From: Phaeodactylibacter luteus
GTDB taxonomy: Bacteria; Bacteroidota; Bacteroidia; Chitinophagales; Saprospiraceae
NCBI RefSeq assembly: GCF_007993045.1
Contig: NZ_VOOR01000013.1
Location: 1-64,000 of the forward strand
DNA length: 64,000 nucleotides
Direction of reading: 5' to 3'
Part shown: positions 52,871-61,514 of the stretch, one piece after another
Layout of the letters: the number at the start of each line of letters is the position of its first letter
How positions within the stretch are numbered: the first letter of the stretch is position 1
Program-made: the position numbers and the translations under genes
The notes under the pieces: generated by a model
What the model saw: only the letters and a program-made list of their open reading frames with translations
What the model was told of the DNA's origin: nothing
Database searches by the model: none

Positions 52871-54007
52871 ATGAAGTACCTCCTTGCCCTGATCGCCCTG
52901 TGCTGTACCGCCGTCTCATCGGCTCAGCAGCCTACCCTCCGCTACGATGAGAACGGGGTGCCCATCATTTACAACGAAGAAGGCAAAGCCAGGGATATCG
53001 AAGGCAATGCCGTTTCCGAACAGGACCTCGCGGTGCTCGTTGCAGACGTACAGCCCCTGCCGGGCAATATCGCCGTCACTTACGATGACCTCAGGAAAAT
53101 TATAGACCGGCAGCTGCAGCTCGCGCAGAGCGCCAACGAGATTGCCAGCAAAAGGCTGGACGAAGCCCGGGCCCGCCGCATTACCCTCGAAGAGGAGCTC
53201 AAAAGGGCGCAGGCGGCAACAGAAGATGCCGACCTGCTCGAACAGATCGGCCAGCGGCTGGCCACCGCACAGGAAATCGAACGGCTGGCCAAGCACGAAG
53301 CCCGCCTGGCAGGACAGGAAGTACGCCGCCTGGCTTCTTTATCGGAAGGCGGGGAGATTGTGGAGGAGTATAAGCGGCAGCGGGCGGACAGCCGGCAGGC
53401 GGCAAGGGAATTCTCTGGGCTTGATATTGTGTCGGCCCAAAGCTATGAAAGCGTCCTGCTAGATGATGACTACCAGCCTTTCAGCCACACGCGGGAGGTC
53501 ATCCAAAACCCTCAGCCGGGGTGCCATGCTGAATACGACGGGCTCAACCCCAATGGCAAGTTCCAGCGCATTCTTGAAAAAGAGACGCTCTTCGACCATA
53601 CCGACGAATCTATGCGCCCGTTCCTGGACGGCAAAGAGTTTATGACTTGCAAGGCGGGGCTCACCCAAGTGGGCGGCTACCGCTATGTGTCCGTTGTTTA
53701 CCATTTTTCTGTGGCCAATGCGGCACGCATTTATGGGGAGATCCGCAAGGGCAGCGCGCTGACCATCACCACCCTGGCTGGGCAGTACGTGCGCCTGCCG
53801 GCCGGCAAAACGGCCCGGGGGGAGCTCAATACAGAGACGCAGGAAGTTGTCTATGAGGTGTATTATGCCATAGACCAAGGGCAGCTCAACCTGCTCAAAA
53901 AAGACGAAATAGACCGCGTCATCGTCAGCTGGAGCTCCGGGCATGAGGAGTACGAAGCTTACCACCCGGGTTTTTTTATTCAACAGATCCCCTGCTTGCT
54001 GGAATAG
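52871..54007 (+). CDS. Exported protein with coiled coil, unknown function
   Basis: 378 residues from MKYLLALIALCCTAVSSAQQ, a signal peptide (the frame extends upstream through the repeat without sense). Residues 70-180 are a long coiled coil (IDRQLQLAQSANEIASKRLD, ITLEEELKRAQAATEDADLL, LAKHEARLAGQEVRRLASLS). The C-terminal 170 residues are beta-rich (YVSVVYHFSVANAARIYGEI; LTITTLAGQYVRLP). No family recognised. A TATTTTTG box lies 35 bp upstream. Confidence 0.82.
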   Translation: MKYLLALIALCCTAVSSAQQPTLRYDENGVPIIYNEEGKARDIEGNAVSEQDLAVLVADVQPLPGNIAVTYDDLRKIIDRQLQLAQSANEIASKRLDEARARRITLEEELKRAQAATEDADLLEQIGQRLATAQEIERLAKHEARLAGQEVRRLASLSEGGEIVEEYKRQRADSRQAAREFSGLDIVSAQSYESVLLDDDYQPFSHTREVIQNPQPGCHAEYDGLNPNGKFQRILEKETLFDHTDESMRPFLDGKEFMTCKAGLTQVGGYRYVSVVYHFSVANAARIYGEIRKGSALTITTLAGQYVRLPAGKTARGELNTETQEVVYEVYYAIDQGQLNLLKKDEIDRVIVSWSSGHEEYEAYHPGFFIQQIPCLLE

Positions 54008-54014
54008 CTTGCTT

Positions 54015-54140
54015 TTTGGCTCACTCCCTGTCTTCGCCACGGAGACAGGGAGTACCCGGAGGCCCACAGAGCATTTGACCTCCGTGCCACGCTTTGCCCT
54101 CTGTGCCTCCGTGTCTAATTCATCTCCGGACCTCCGTATC
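54015..54140. repeat. CACGGAG-type intergenic repeats, block 1
   Basis: Imperfect copies of the motifs CCACGGAGACAGGGAG and CCTCCGTG/CCTCTGTGCCTCCGTG between the coiled-coil gene and the type IX secreted protein. Same family as block 2 at 57390-57605. Confidence 0.8.
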
Positions 54141-54158
54141 TGTTATTGCCATTCGGCC

Positions 54159-56042
54159 CTACCGGATCAGATGCACATTGCCAGCGTAGGGGATAACCTT
54201 GCCATCCACAAAGATGACCTCAGCCCGGTACGTATACACCCCGGCAGGCAACCGCTCCCCCCCCGATGTACCGTCCCAGCCAGCTGCAGCGCCCGGCTGA
54301 GGAAGGAAATCGCGCTCCTCAAAAACCGTCCCGCCCCAGCGGTCGAACACCTGCAACAACCCGATGGCCTGCACATTAGGGCTCACCACAACAGGAGCAA
54401 ACCAATCATTCCGCCCATCATCATTGGGAGAAAAAGCCGTGGGCAGGTACACTTGCCGCACCTCTTCTACACGCACAAACAACGAGTCTGAAACTTCACA
54501 GCCGTCCGCAAGGCTGCCCGTAAACCGGAACATGCCGTCCACAAACGGCAGCAGGGAGATGCGGAGGCAGCCCGGGCCAAGGCACTCAAAATCAGCAAAG
54601 CCCTCCCAGCTGCTTTGCGCAAGGGGCAGGGAAGGTATGGCCTCCAAAATCACCTCCTCCCCCAATTTCACTGCGGTATCACCCAACAACTCTACAAAGA
54701 AAGCCTCCGGCTCCAAGACCAGCAGCGTATCCGATACCTCGCAGCCGAAACGGTCGGCTACCCGCACTGCATAGCCGCCCGCAGGCAGCCCGCCAAGCGA
54801 GGCCGGCAGCCCCGCCTGTGGCTGGCCGCCTATGCTGACTTGAAAAGGGGGGAATGCGGGCTCAACGCCCAACACCTGTACCCGCCCATCAGCAGCCCCA
54901 AAACAGCTCGCCGTGTCGACTGCCGTTTCCAGCGCCAGGCCGGGGTCGGGCACTACCGACAGCCTGAGCGTAACAATACTATCGCAGCCGAGGGAAGAAA
55001 CCAGGGAATCGACATACGCACCGGCAGTGCGGAGCGTATCGCCACCGAACAGGTACAAGCTGCCCTCGCAGAGGGTGTCTGCCTCTTCAAAAAACTTGGG
55101 CTGCACCACCACCACTTTGGTATTGGATACAATCCGGCACTTCGCGTTCTGCAGATTAGCGGGCGAGCTCGCCAGCAGGTAACGGTAATAATAGACCCCG
55201 GCAGAGAGCGAGGTGTGCATGATGGTGCCGGTATTGCCCCCCGGCATATCCACCCAGTCTGCCCCGTTGGTGCTCTGCTGCCATTGCACAGCAGGGTCTT
55301 CGTACTCCTCCCCCACTATAGTAGCGCTCAAGGGTATGGGCGAACCGTCCTCGCAGATGTTCGCTACCGCCTCCGGCAGTATCTGCGCTTCTGGCCCGCA
55401 AGCCCGGAAAGAGATGTTGTCCAGGGCAAGGTCGTTGCCAAAACCGCCCGGTGCGTTGTTGCGCAGGGCCAGGGTCACAGAGGTCTGCCCGGGCGCAGTG
55501 GTAAAAGTGAACCCATAGGTATTCCAAGTATTGTTCTGCGGGATATCGCCGGTGGTATAGCGCACCTCCCCGTCGATGAGGAAGGTCACATTGGGCTTGA
55601 TCAGGCTGGCCGAAGACTGGCTGATGAGGTTGATGATATCGGCCGAAAACTCAAAAAGGGTATTGTCGCACAACCCCGTGACCTCCTGCTCGTAGAAGAC
55701 CCCCTCTTCAAAACTGGCATTGACCACCATCATGTACCCGTTGGGGTCCGGGCTGTTGTCCTGTATGGGCAGCCACCCCTCAAACAAATTCCAGAGCCCC
55801 GTATTGTTGGTGATGGTGTAAAAGCCATCATTGGGCGGTGGGCTGGTGGAGTAAACATAGCCCGGAGCTATGCCCGGATCGGTAGTCAGGATATTGGGCA
55901 GCCCGCTGCCGAAGTCGCCCGCCTCAAATATGTTCTCGCCCAAATTGCCCCCGCAGGTTTCCTGTGCCCGCAGCGCACCTGCACTGCCAAAAATCAAAAC
56001 GGCCAGCCATAGGCTGCAGAAAAATCTAAAATCTGTATTCAT
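54159..56042 (-). CDS. Type IX secreted protein with gliding-motility C-terminal domain
   Basis: 627 residues from MNTDFRFFCSLWLAVLIFGS (signal peptide ending ALRAQ). N-terminal lectin-like region with FEAGDFGSGLPN and NDLALDNISFRACG, several Ig-like beta domains in the middle (VQWQQSTNGADWVDMPGG), and a C-terminal gliding-motility-associated/CHU_C sorting domain: TAFSPNDDGRNDWFAPVV, LLQVFDRWGGTVFEERDF, WDGTSGGERLPAGVYTY. The last domain directs export by the type IX secretion system. A cell-surface or secreted adhesin is the likely role. Confidence 0.9.
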   Translation of the reverse strand: MNTDFRFFCSLWLAVLIFGSAGALRAQETCGGNLGENIFEAGDFGSGLPNILTTDPGIAPGYVYSTSPPPNDGFYTITNNTGLWNLFEGWLPIQDNSPDPNGYMMVVNASFEEGVFYEQEVTGLCDNTLFEFSADIINLISQSSASLIKPNVTFLIDGEVRYTTGDIPQNNTWNTYGFTFTTAPGQTSVTLALRNNAPGGFGNDLALDNISFRACGPEAQILPEAVANICEDGSPIPLSATIVGEEYEDPAVQWQQSTNGADWVDMPGGNTGTIMHTSLSAGVYYYRYLLASSPANLQNAKCRIVSNTKVVVVQPKFFEEADTLCEGSLYLFGGDTLRTAGAYVDSLVSSLGCDSIVTLRLSVVPDPGLALETAVDTASCFGAADGRVQVLGVEPAFPPFQVSIGGQPQAGLPASLGGLPAGGYAVRVADRFGCEVSDTLLVLEPEAFFVELLGDTAVKLGEEVILEAIPSLPLAQSSWEGFADFECLGPGCLRISLLPFVDGMFRFTGSLADGCEVSDSLFVRVEEVRQVYLPTAFSPNDDGRNDWFAPVVVSPNVQAIGLLQVFDRWGGTVFEERDFLPQPGAAAGWDGTSGGERLPAGVYTYRAEVIFVDGKVIPYAGNVHLIR

Positions 56043-56061
56043 ATTGCTATCTGATGGTGAC

Positions 56062-56265
56062 GGGCGCAAACCAGATTGTCGCTCTTTTGGCCTGCCCCTG
56101 TACAATGTAAGGGGCCTGCCCCTGCCCGATGGCAGGTGCCGCTATGCTACGGGGCTCGCTATCCGCTCGGCCTTATCAGGCCTGCCGCCCCTTCGCAGCG
56201 CTAGGCCAATGCCAGGCTATAAAGCCCCAAAAGCATAAACACCTGCGACATTTTCGTTCACGCCC
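56062..56265 (+). repeat. Dispersed palindromic element, copy 10
   Basis: GGGCGCAAACCAGATTGTCG at the left, CGTTCACGCCC at the right (imperfect TIRs), with the core GTGCCGCTATGCTACGGGGC, CTCGCTATCCGCTCGGCC and CGCAGCGCTAGGCC. Also lies next to the start of the heptose epimerase transcript. Confidence 0.88.
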
Positions 56266-56377
56266 ATGATGACAGGGTCGCCCCTTTTGCTTTCGTGAAG
56301 CTACAAAATTTTAAGCCCTTATGGCTTGAGGCACTAGATTGCCAAACTTGATTCTGCTGCCCAAGCTTGCAATTGCT

Positions 56378-56385
56378 TACCTTTG
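56378..56385 (+). promoter_or_regulatory. Candidate -7 box of the heptose epimerase gene
   Basis: TACCTTTG, matching TAnnTTTG, 20 bp before the ATG; TTG trimers lie upstream but the -33 spacing is not convincing. Confidence 0.4.
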
Positions 56386-56404
56386 CCCAAAACAGCAACC
56401 CACC

Positions 56405-57370
56405 ATGATCGCAATCACAGGAGCAGCCGGGTTTATTGGCAGCTGTTGGGTACAGTACCTCAACGAAGCAGGACGGGAAGACCTCATTTTGGTCGACAAC
56501 TTCAGCCGGGAGGACAAAGCGCCCAACCTGGCCGGCAAAAAATACGCCCAGAAAATCGACCGCAACCACTTCCCCGGTTGGCTATGGGAAAACCATGACG
56601 ATGTTTCCGCCGTCTTCCACATTGGGGCCCGCACCGATACGACCGAGCAGGACTGGCAGATCTTCCTCGATCTCAACCTCGATTATACCAAAGCCCTTTG
56701 GTCTTTGTGCGCAGCACATCAGATCCCCTTCATTTACGCCTCAAGCGCTGCCACCTACGGGCTGGGCGAGCACGGCTACCAAGACCGCCACGATATCGTC
56801 GCGCAGCTCCGCCCGCTCAACCCTTACGGCGATTCCAAAAACGACTTCGACCTTTGGGCGCTGTCGCAAAAAGAGCAGCCCCCCCACTGGTACGGGCTCA
56901 AGTTCTTTAACGTCTATGGGCCCAATGAGTACCACAAAGGCAGGATGGCGTCTGTCGTTTTCCATACCGCACGGCAGATCAAAGCCAATGGGGGCATGAA
57001 GCTCTTCCGGTCCCACCGCCCCGATTTCGCAGACGGGCAGCAGAGCCGGGATTTCATCTACGTTATGGATGTGCTCAGCGTTATGCACTGGCTTTGGCAG
57101 CACCGCCCGGAAAGCGGGCTGTACAACTTGGGCACTGGGCAGGCGCGCTCTTTCCTCGACCTCGCCAATCAAACCTTCCGCTCGCTCGGGCTTTCGCCCA
57201 AAATCTCTTTCATCGATACGCCTGAGGATATCCGGGAGACTTATCAGTACTTTACTGAAGCGGATATGGGCAAACTCAGGGGCGCAGGCTACACGGCTCC
57301 TTTCTACAGCCTGGAAGATGGCATCCACGACTATGTTACCCGTTTCCTTAAAACAGAAACCGCCTACTGA
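56405..57370 (+). CDS. hldD: ADP-L-glycero-D-manno-heptose-6-epimerase
   Basis: 321 residues from MIAITGAAGFIGSCWVQYLN; the upstream frame is non-coding. NAD-binding GxxGxxG, FHIGARTDTTEQDW, the YASSAATYG with the catalytic Tyr/Lys triad region LNPYGDSKNDFDLW, and LKFFNVYGPNEYHKGRMASV are typical of HldD. Makes the heptose precursor of lipopolysaccharide core. Confidence 0.93.
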   Translation: MIAITGAAGFIGSCWVQYLNEAGREDLILVDNFSREDKAPNLAGKKYAQKIDRNHFPGWLWENHDDVSAVFHIGARTDTTEQDWQIFLDLNLDYTKALWSLCAAHQIPFIYASSAATYGLGEHGYQDRHDIVAQLRPLNPYGDSKNDFDLWALSQKEQPPHWYGLKFFNVYGPNEYHKGRMASVVFHTARQIKANGGMKLFRSHRPDFADGQQSRDFIYVMDVLSVMHWLWQHRPESGLYNLGTGQARSFLDLANQTFRSLGLSPKISFIDTPEDIRETYQYFTEADMGKLRGAGYTAPFYSLEDGIHDYVTRFLKTETAY

Positions 57371-57389
57371 TTTTTTTTGCCGCTGTGCC

Positions 57390-57605
57390 TGTTTTTGCCA
57401 CGGAGACAGGGAGGGCACGGAGGTACACGGAGGGGTTGATCTCCGTTTTTCTCAGTGTACGCTGTGCCGCTGTGTCTAATTTCGTCACGGAGACGCGGAG
57501 GGCACGGAGGTACACAGAGAGAGTTGATCTCCGTGTTTCTCAGTGTACGCTGTGCCGCTGTGCCTGTTTGCCCGCTGTGCCTATTCCCGCCACGGAGCCT
57601 ACCGG
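57390..57605. repeat. CACGGAG-type intergenic repeats, block 2
   Basis: Two and a half near-copies of a ~90-bp unit: CCACGGAGACAGGGAGG, CACGGAGGTACACGGAG, GTTGATCTCCG and TCTCAGTGTACGCTGTGCCG. The 312-bp gap holds little else. Confidence 0.9.
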
Positions 57606-57682
57606 CCTATGCAACCCAAACCCCTAAATTTTCGTACCTATTAGGTACAGCCGTCCATCAGGCACAAGAAACGACGTAAACT

Positions 57683-58447
57683 ATGAGACAGACCATCAGC
57701 AATAAGACCATCAGCAGGCTATTGGGGGCAACCCTGCTTGCCCTACTCCTATGGAACGGTTGCAGCAAAACCACGATGAGCCCGGTAGAGAAAGGCAAAG
57801 GGCCGGAAGCACAGCAAATAGATACCCTGCACTACCTCGCCTTGGGCGACAGCTACACCATAGGGGAAGGGGTAGCCCCCCGCAGCCGATGGCCAGAACA
57901 GCTGGCCGCCCGCTTCAATGAAACCTACGCCGGCGACACCGCACTGATGCTGCCCCCGCGCATCATCGCCCGCACAGGCTGGACCGCCGCACAGCTGCTC
58001 AGCGAGCTGGAACAGGAAGAAGGGCTGCTCACCTCTTACGACCTGGTTAGCCTCCTCATCGGGGTCAACAATCAATATCAGCGAAAGCCTTTCGAGCAGT
58101 TCGAAGCCGATTTCCAAGAGCTGGCCAGCCGGGCAATAGCCCTGGCCGGAGGCGCCCCCTCCCGGGTAGCGGTGCTGTCCATTCCTGATTATGCCTACAC
58201 CCCCTTCGGGCAGCAGTTTTCCAGCCCAGAGGACATCTCCGATGAGATCAACAAGTACAATGGCTATATCCGCAGTGTGGCAGACAGCCTAGGGCTCCGC
58301 TTTTTTGACATCACCCCCATTTCTCGTTTGGGACTGCAGGAGCCCGCCCTTGTCGCCTCAGACCAACTCCACCCTTCCAGCCTTATGTACCGCCGTTGGG
58401 TAGAGCTGATCGAAGCCGATATCGCTGAGATGCTGGGCTGGCCATGA
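57683..58447 (+). CDS. SGNH/GDSL-type hydrolase lipoprotein
   Basis: 254 residues. Lipoprotein signal ending LLLWNGC. GDSYTIGEGV carries the catalytic serine, LLIGVNNQY the oxyanion-hole asparagine and ASDQLHPSSLMYRRW the DxxH pair. Probably an envelope-located esterase or lipase; substrate unknown. Confidence 0.92.
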   Translation: MRQTISNKTISRLLGATLLALLLWNGCSKTTMSPVEKGKGPEAQQIDTLHYLALGDSYTIGEGVAPRSRWPEQLAARFNETYAGDTALMLPPRIIARTGWTAAQLLSELEQEEGLLTSYDLVSLLIGVNNQYQRKPFEQFEADFQELASRAIALAGGAPSRVAVLSIPDYAYTPFGQQFSSPEDISDEINKYNGYIRSVADSLGLRFFDITPISRLGLQEPALVASDQLHPSSLMYRRWVELIEADIAEMLGWP

Positions 58448-58477
58448 GCCTGCCCGCTCCAAACCACCTCCTAACGG

Positions 58478-58912
58478 CTAACGGGCCTCCACGCGGTTCA
58501 GCCCCGCATAGTAAATGAGGTGCCAGCCATCTTCCAGGCGGGAAAAACGGCGCTCAATCTGCAGCCCGTACTCCGGCTGCACGATCTTCTCTATGATCAG
58601 GTCCCGCCCCACGGGAGTGAGCTCCTGACGGAACTCCGAACGGGAAAAATCAATAGCCCCCTGCAGCTGCCAGGTCTGCGGCGTCCAACGGAACAAGCCG
58701 GAAGCGATCAGGGCGCTGTCGGCCTCCTGCGGCAGCCCGGGCAAAGGGAACACAATGCGCTCCCGCTGAAAGGCCGTGTCCTGATGAAAACGCTCGTAAA
58801 ACTCCGCAAACTCCCGGAAGGGGCGGCTGCCATCCTCAGGTGCCCCCTTCGGGGCACAGCCTACCGCCGCCACCGCCATCAACGCCCCTATCATCCATGC
58901 TTTGTACATCAT
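58478..58912 (-). CDS. Small lipoprotein of unknown function
   Basis: 144 residues from one of two adjacent Mets. Signal MYKAWMIGALMAVAAVGC with a lipobox AAVGC. The mature part has a DUF4348-like pattern (FAEFYERFHQDTAFQRERIV, FPLPGLPQEAD, RRFSRLEDGWHLIYYAGL), with a family common in Bacteroidota; that assignment is tentative. Confidence 0.78.
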   Translation of the reverse strand: MMYKAWMIGALMAVAAVGCAPKGAPEDGSRPFREFAEFYERFHQDTAFQRERIVFPLPGLPQEADSALIASGLFRWTPQTWQLQGAIDFSRSEFRQELTPVGRDLIIEKIVQPEYGLQIERRFSRLEDGWHLIYYAGLNRVEAR

Positions 58913-58958
58913 ATCGCTATCTGTTCTTTTCCGGCCCTAACGCCAGCCGGCACAAAAG

Positions 58959-59630
58959 TTACAACAACGCGGCCAGGACCATTTGGGCCATGGCCTCTTC
59001 GTCCGGCCGCTCGGCCTGCGGTGCAGCTACCCCCAGGGAAGCGAGGGCGTCCTTCGTCGGCTGGCCGATGGCAAAAGCGCGCTGACCGGGCAGCAGGGGG
59101 AAAACGCTCAAATAAGCCCGGGCGCTCATAGGGCTGGTGAAGACAATGGCTGCCGACGGCCACTGCTCAGCCGGCGGGGCAGCTTCGTTATCGTAGGCCA
59201 CTACAGACTGTGCCGCCACCCGACCGCCCAATGCTTTTTGGACCGACTGCCGGGAGTGCTTCGCCTGCACAAAGGCTACGCTGTGCCCGCTGGCCTCTTT
59301 GGCAAAAGCCTCGGCCGTCTCCCCGGGGCGGCCCGTGCCTGTGAAATCCGGCAGCCAGCCGTGGCGCTGCATGGCTGCTGCCGTGCCCGGCCCTACTGCG
59401 GCCATGCGGTAGCCTGCCGGGCTGGGGTGCAGGCGCGACAGGCAGTCTGCCCCCCTCGGGCTGTAGAAAAACAGCCAGTCTGCTTCGGGAAGGGCGGGCG
59501 GGGCACAACAGCGGAACCGGATCAAGCTCTGCCCGTGGACCACCCAGCCTGCCCCCTCCATTTTTTCCCGGAAGGGGCTGCCGGGCTGCAATGCCCGGGT
59601 AATGGATACGGTGCGCGGTGCTATTTCCAA
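58959..59630 (-). CDS. hemD: Uroporphyrinogen-III synthase
   Basis: 223 residues. Low sequence conservation is normal for HemD. The two-domain pattern is visible: WLFFYSPRGADCLSRLHP, YRMAAVGPGTAAAMQRHGW, and then VVAYDNEAAPPAEQW, SAAIVFTSPMSARAYLSVFP and FAIGQPTKDALASLGV. Cyclises hydroxymethylbilane in tetrapyrrole synthesis. No other hem genes nearby. Confidence 0.9.
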   Translation of the reverse strand: MEIAPRTVSITRALQPGSPFREKMEGAGWVVHGQSLIRFRCCAPPALPEADWLFFYSPRGADCLSRLHPSPAGYRMAAVGPGTAAAMQRHGWLPDFTGTGRPGETAEAFAKEASGHSVAFVQAKHSRQSVQKALGGRVAAQSVVAYDNEAAPPAEQWPSAAIVFTSPMSARAYLSVFPLLPGQRAFAIGQPTKDALASLGVAAPQAERPDEEAMAQMVLAALL

Positions 59631-59708
59631 AATCTTATGCTTTTTCGCTGTGGTATGCTTTGCCTTGGCACGCTTTTGGGCGTTGCCGCCAAGCCAGGCC
59701 AGGCCTGA

Positions 59709-60350
59709 TCAGCCATACACAAAATTGATGCCCGTCACGAATTTGGAGCTTTTGGTCATGCGGAACGGCAGATGCTGCAGCACGAAGCCGGCCAGATGTT
59801 CATCCCCGGACTCGTACTTCACCTCTACCACCACGGCCTCTTCTGTGTAGGGCAGCCGCCCAACCCCCGAAGGGGCGTAAGGGCCAAAGCTCAGAGCCGT
59901 ATCTATGGTCAGGCGGAAGGGGTAAGCCGGAGCCGCCCAATAAGACCGGTGGTATCGGTTGAACAAGACCGGCTGCAGGTCGAGCCCCTTATGGGCCAGG
60001 GCCCGGCACTGCCCGACCAAAGCCGGCAGGGCTTGCAGCCCGTAGCGCCCGGGGGGCAGCGGGAAATGCCGCTTATAGCCCACCTGATTGTCTTTGACCT
60101 TGGCCTCCAGCACCGGGTCTTGCAAGGTACTGAAGTCGGCCCCATACCAGCGCAGGCGGTACTTCAGGCGCTGAGGCGCACCGTCCACATTATCCTGGAA
60201 TGCGGTGAAGCCGGGCGTATCAAAGTACAAATTGTTGATGTAGCGGGGCGGATGCAGAGCACGGAACCCTGCCGGGTGGTGGCGCACCACCGTTTCCACT
60301 ACAGCAGGCGAAAGCTGCTCGATCTTGTATTTGCGCTCGTACCGGCCCAT
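59709..60350 (-). CDS. VTC-domain protein (polyphosphate polymerase-like)
   Basis: 213 residues. Begins MGRYERKYKIEQL, with YINNLYFDTPGFTAFQDNVD, RLKYRLRWYG, PVLEAKVKD and a late EEAVVVEVKYESG: the alternating acidic and basic residues of a triphosphate tunnel fold, as in the VTC family. Function in bacteria is not settled. 9 bp after ribBA-like gene and on the same strand. Confidence 0.9.
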   Translation of the reverse strand: MGRYERKYKIEQLSPAVVETVVRHHPAGFRALHPPRYINNLYFDTPGFTAFQDNVDGAPQRLKYRLRWYGADFSTLQDPVLEAKVKDNQVGYKRHFPLPPGRYGLQALPALVGQCRALAHKGLDLQPVLFNRYHRSYWAAPAYPFRLTIDTALSFGPYAPSGVGRLPYTEEAVVVEVKYESGDEHLAGFVLQHLPFRMTKSSKFVTGINFVYG

Positions 60351-60359
60351 ACCCCCTGT

Positions 60360-61514
60360 TTATAAAGGTACGTTCTCCACAACTTCCAGCCCATACCCGA
60401 TGAGGCCGATGCGGCGGCGCTGCGCATTGGTCAGCAAGCGGAGCTTGGTGATGTTCAGGTCGCGCAAGATCTGAGCGCCTACGCCAAAGTCGCGTTGGTC
60501 CATGCCGCCCCTGAGCTCGGCCTTCTCCCCTTTCTCCTGAAGCTTGGCATAATCGGACAGGTGCTGCAAGATGGATTCGTACTTCTCGCCGTGGCGCATG
60601 TACAACAGTAGCCCGTTGCCGTCTTCCGCTATCTTCTCCATCGCCCGCTGTATCTGCACCCCGTAATTGTCGAACAGGGAGCCCAGGATCTCTCCGGTCT
60701 CGGTGGAGGAGTGCACCCGGACCAGTACCGGCTCCCCGGGGTTCCAGCTGCCTTTCTTGATCGCCAGGTGGATATCGCCGGTGGTCAGCTGCCGGAAAGC
60801 GATGACCTCGAAAGGCCCGTATTGGGTGTCTAGAGAGACCGACAGCTCCCGGCGGATGAGGCGCTCCGTCTGCATGCGGTAGGCGACGAGGTCTTTGATG
60901 GCGATGATCTTTAGCCCAAACCGCTGCCCGATTTCGATGAGCTGCGGCAGGCGGGCCATGGTGCCATCTTCATTGAGGATCTCCACCAGGACCCCGGCCG
61001 GGCGGAAGCCGGCCAGCCGCGCCAGGTCGATAGCCGCCTCGGTGTGGCCAGTGCGGCGCAGCACCCCTCCGGTTTTAGCCCTCAGGGGGAAAATGTGCCC
61101 CGGGCGGGCATAATCTTCTGCTTTGGCATCGGGGTTGACGAGGTGGCGGATGCCTGTAGCCCGGTCGTAAGCCGAAATGCCCGTGGAGCAGCCATGCCCG
61201 ATCAGGTCGATAGAAACGGTAAAAGCCGTCTCGTGCAAAGCAGTATTGGAAGAGACCATCATTTCGAGCCCCAGCTCGTCGGCCCGCTTCTCATCGATGG
61301 GCGAGCAGATCAGCCCCCGCCCATGGGTGGCCATGAAGTTGATGATCTCAGGCGTGACGCACTCTGCGGCACAGATAAAATCGCCCTCGTTCTCCCGGTC
61401 TTCGTCGTCTACCACAATAATGACCTTGCCCGCTTTGATGTCGGCTATGGCCTCTTCTATGGTGTTGAGCTGAAAATCCTTTGGTTTAGTTTCGTTTGGT
61501 TGGTTGCCAGACAT
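60360..61514 (-). CDS. ribB: RibBA: 3,4-dihydroxy-2-butanone-4-phosphate synthase with degenerate GTP cyclohydrolase II domain
   Basis: 384 residues. The N-terminal domain (1-215) has VVDDEDRENEGDFICAAE, THGRGLICSPI and RRTGHTEAAIDLARLAGF, all active-site segments of DHBP synthase. The C-terminal domain keeps the GCH-II fold, but the zinc-binding segment reads VRVHSSTETGEILGSLFDNY, so the three expected cysteines (HSeC...C.C) are absent. It therefore should make only the DHBP product; GTP cyclohydrolase II activity must come from another gene. Its start overlaps the end of the glycosyltransferase gene by 29 bases. Confidence 0.92.
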   Translation of the reverse strand: MSGNQPNETKPKDFQLNTIEEAIADIKAGKVIIVVDDEDRENEGDFICAAECVTPEIINFMATHGRGLICSPIDEKRADELGLEMMVSSNTALHETAFTVSIDLIGHGCSTGISAYDRATGIRHLVNPDAKAEDYARPGHIFPLRAKTGGVLRRTGHTEAAIDLARLAGFRPAGVLVEILNEDGTMARLPQLIEIGQRFGLKIIAIKDLVAYRMQTERLIRRELSVSLDTQYGPFEVIAFRQLTTGDIHLAIKKGSWNPGEPVLVRVHSSTETGEILGSLFDNYGVQIQRAMEKIAEDGNGLLLYMRHGEKYESILQHLSDYAKLQEKGEKAELRGGMDQRDFGVGAQILRDLNITKLRLLTNAQRRRIGLIGYGLEVVENVPL

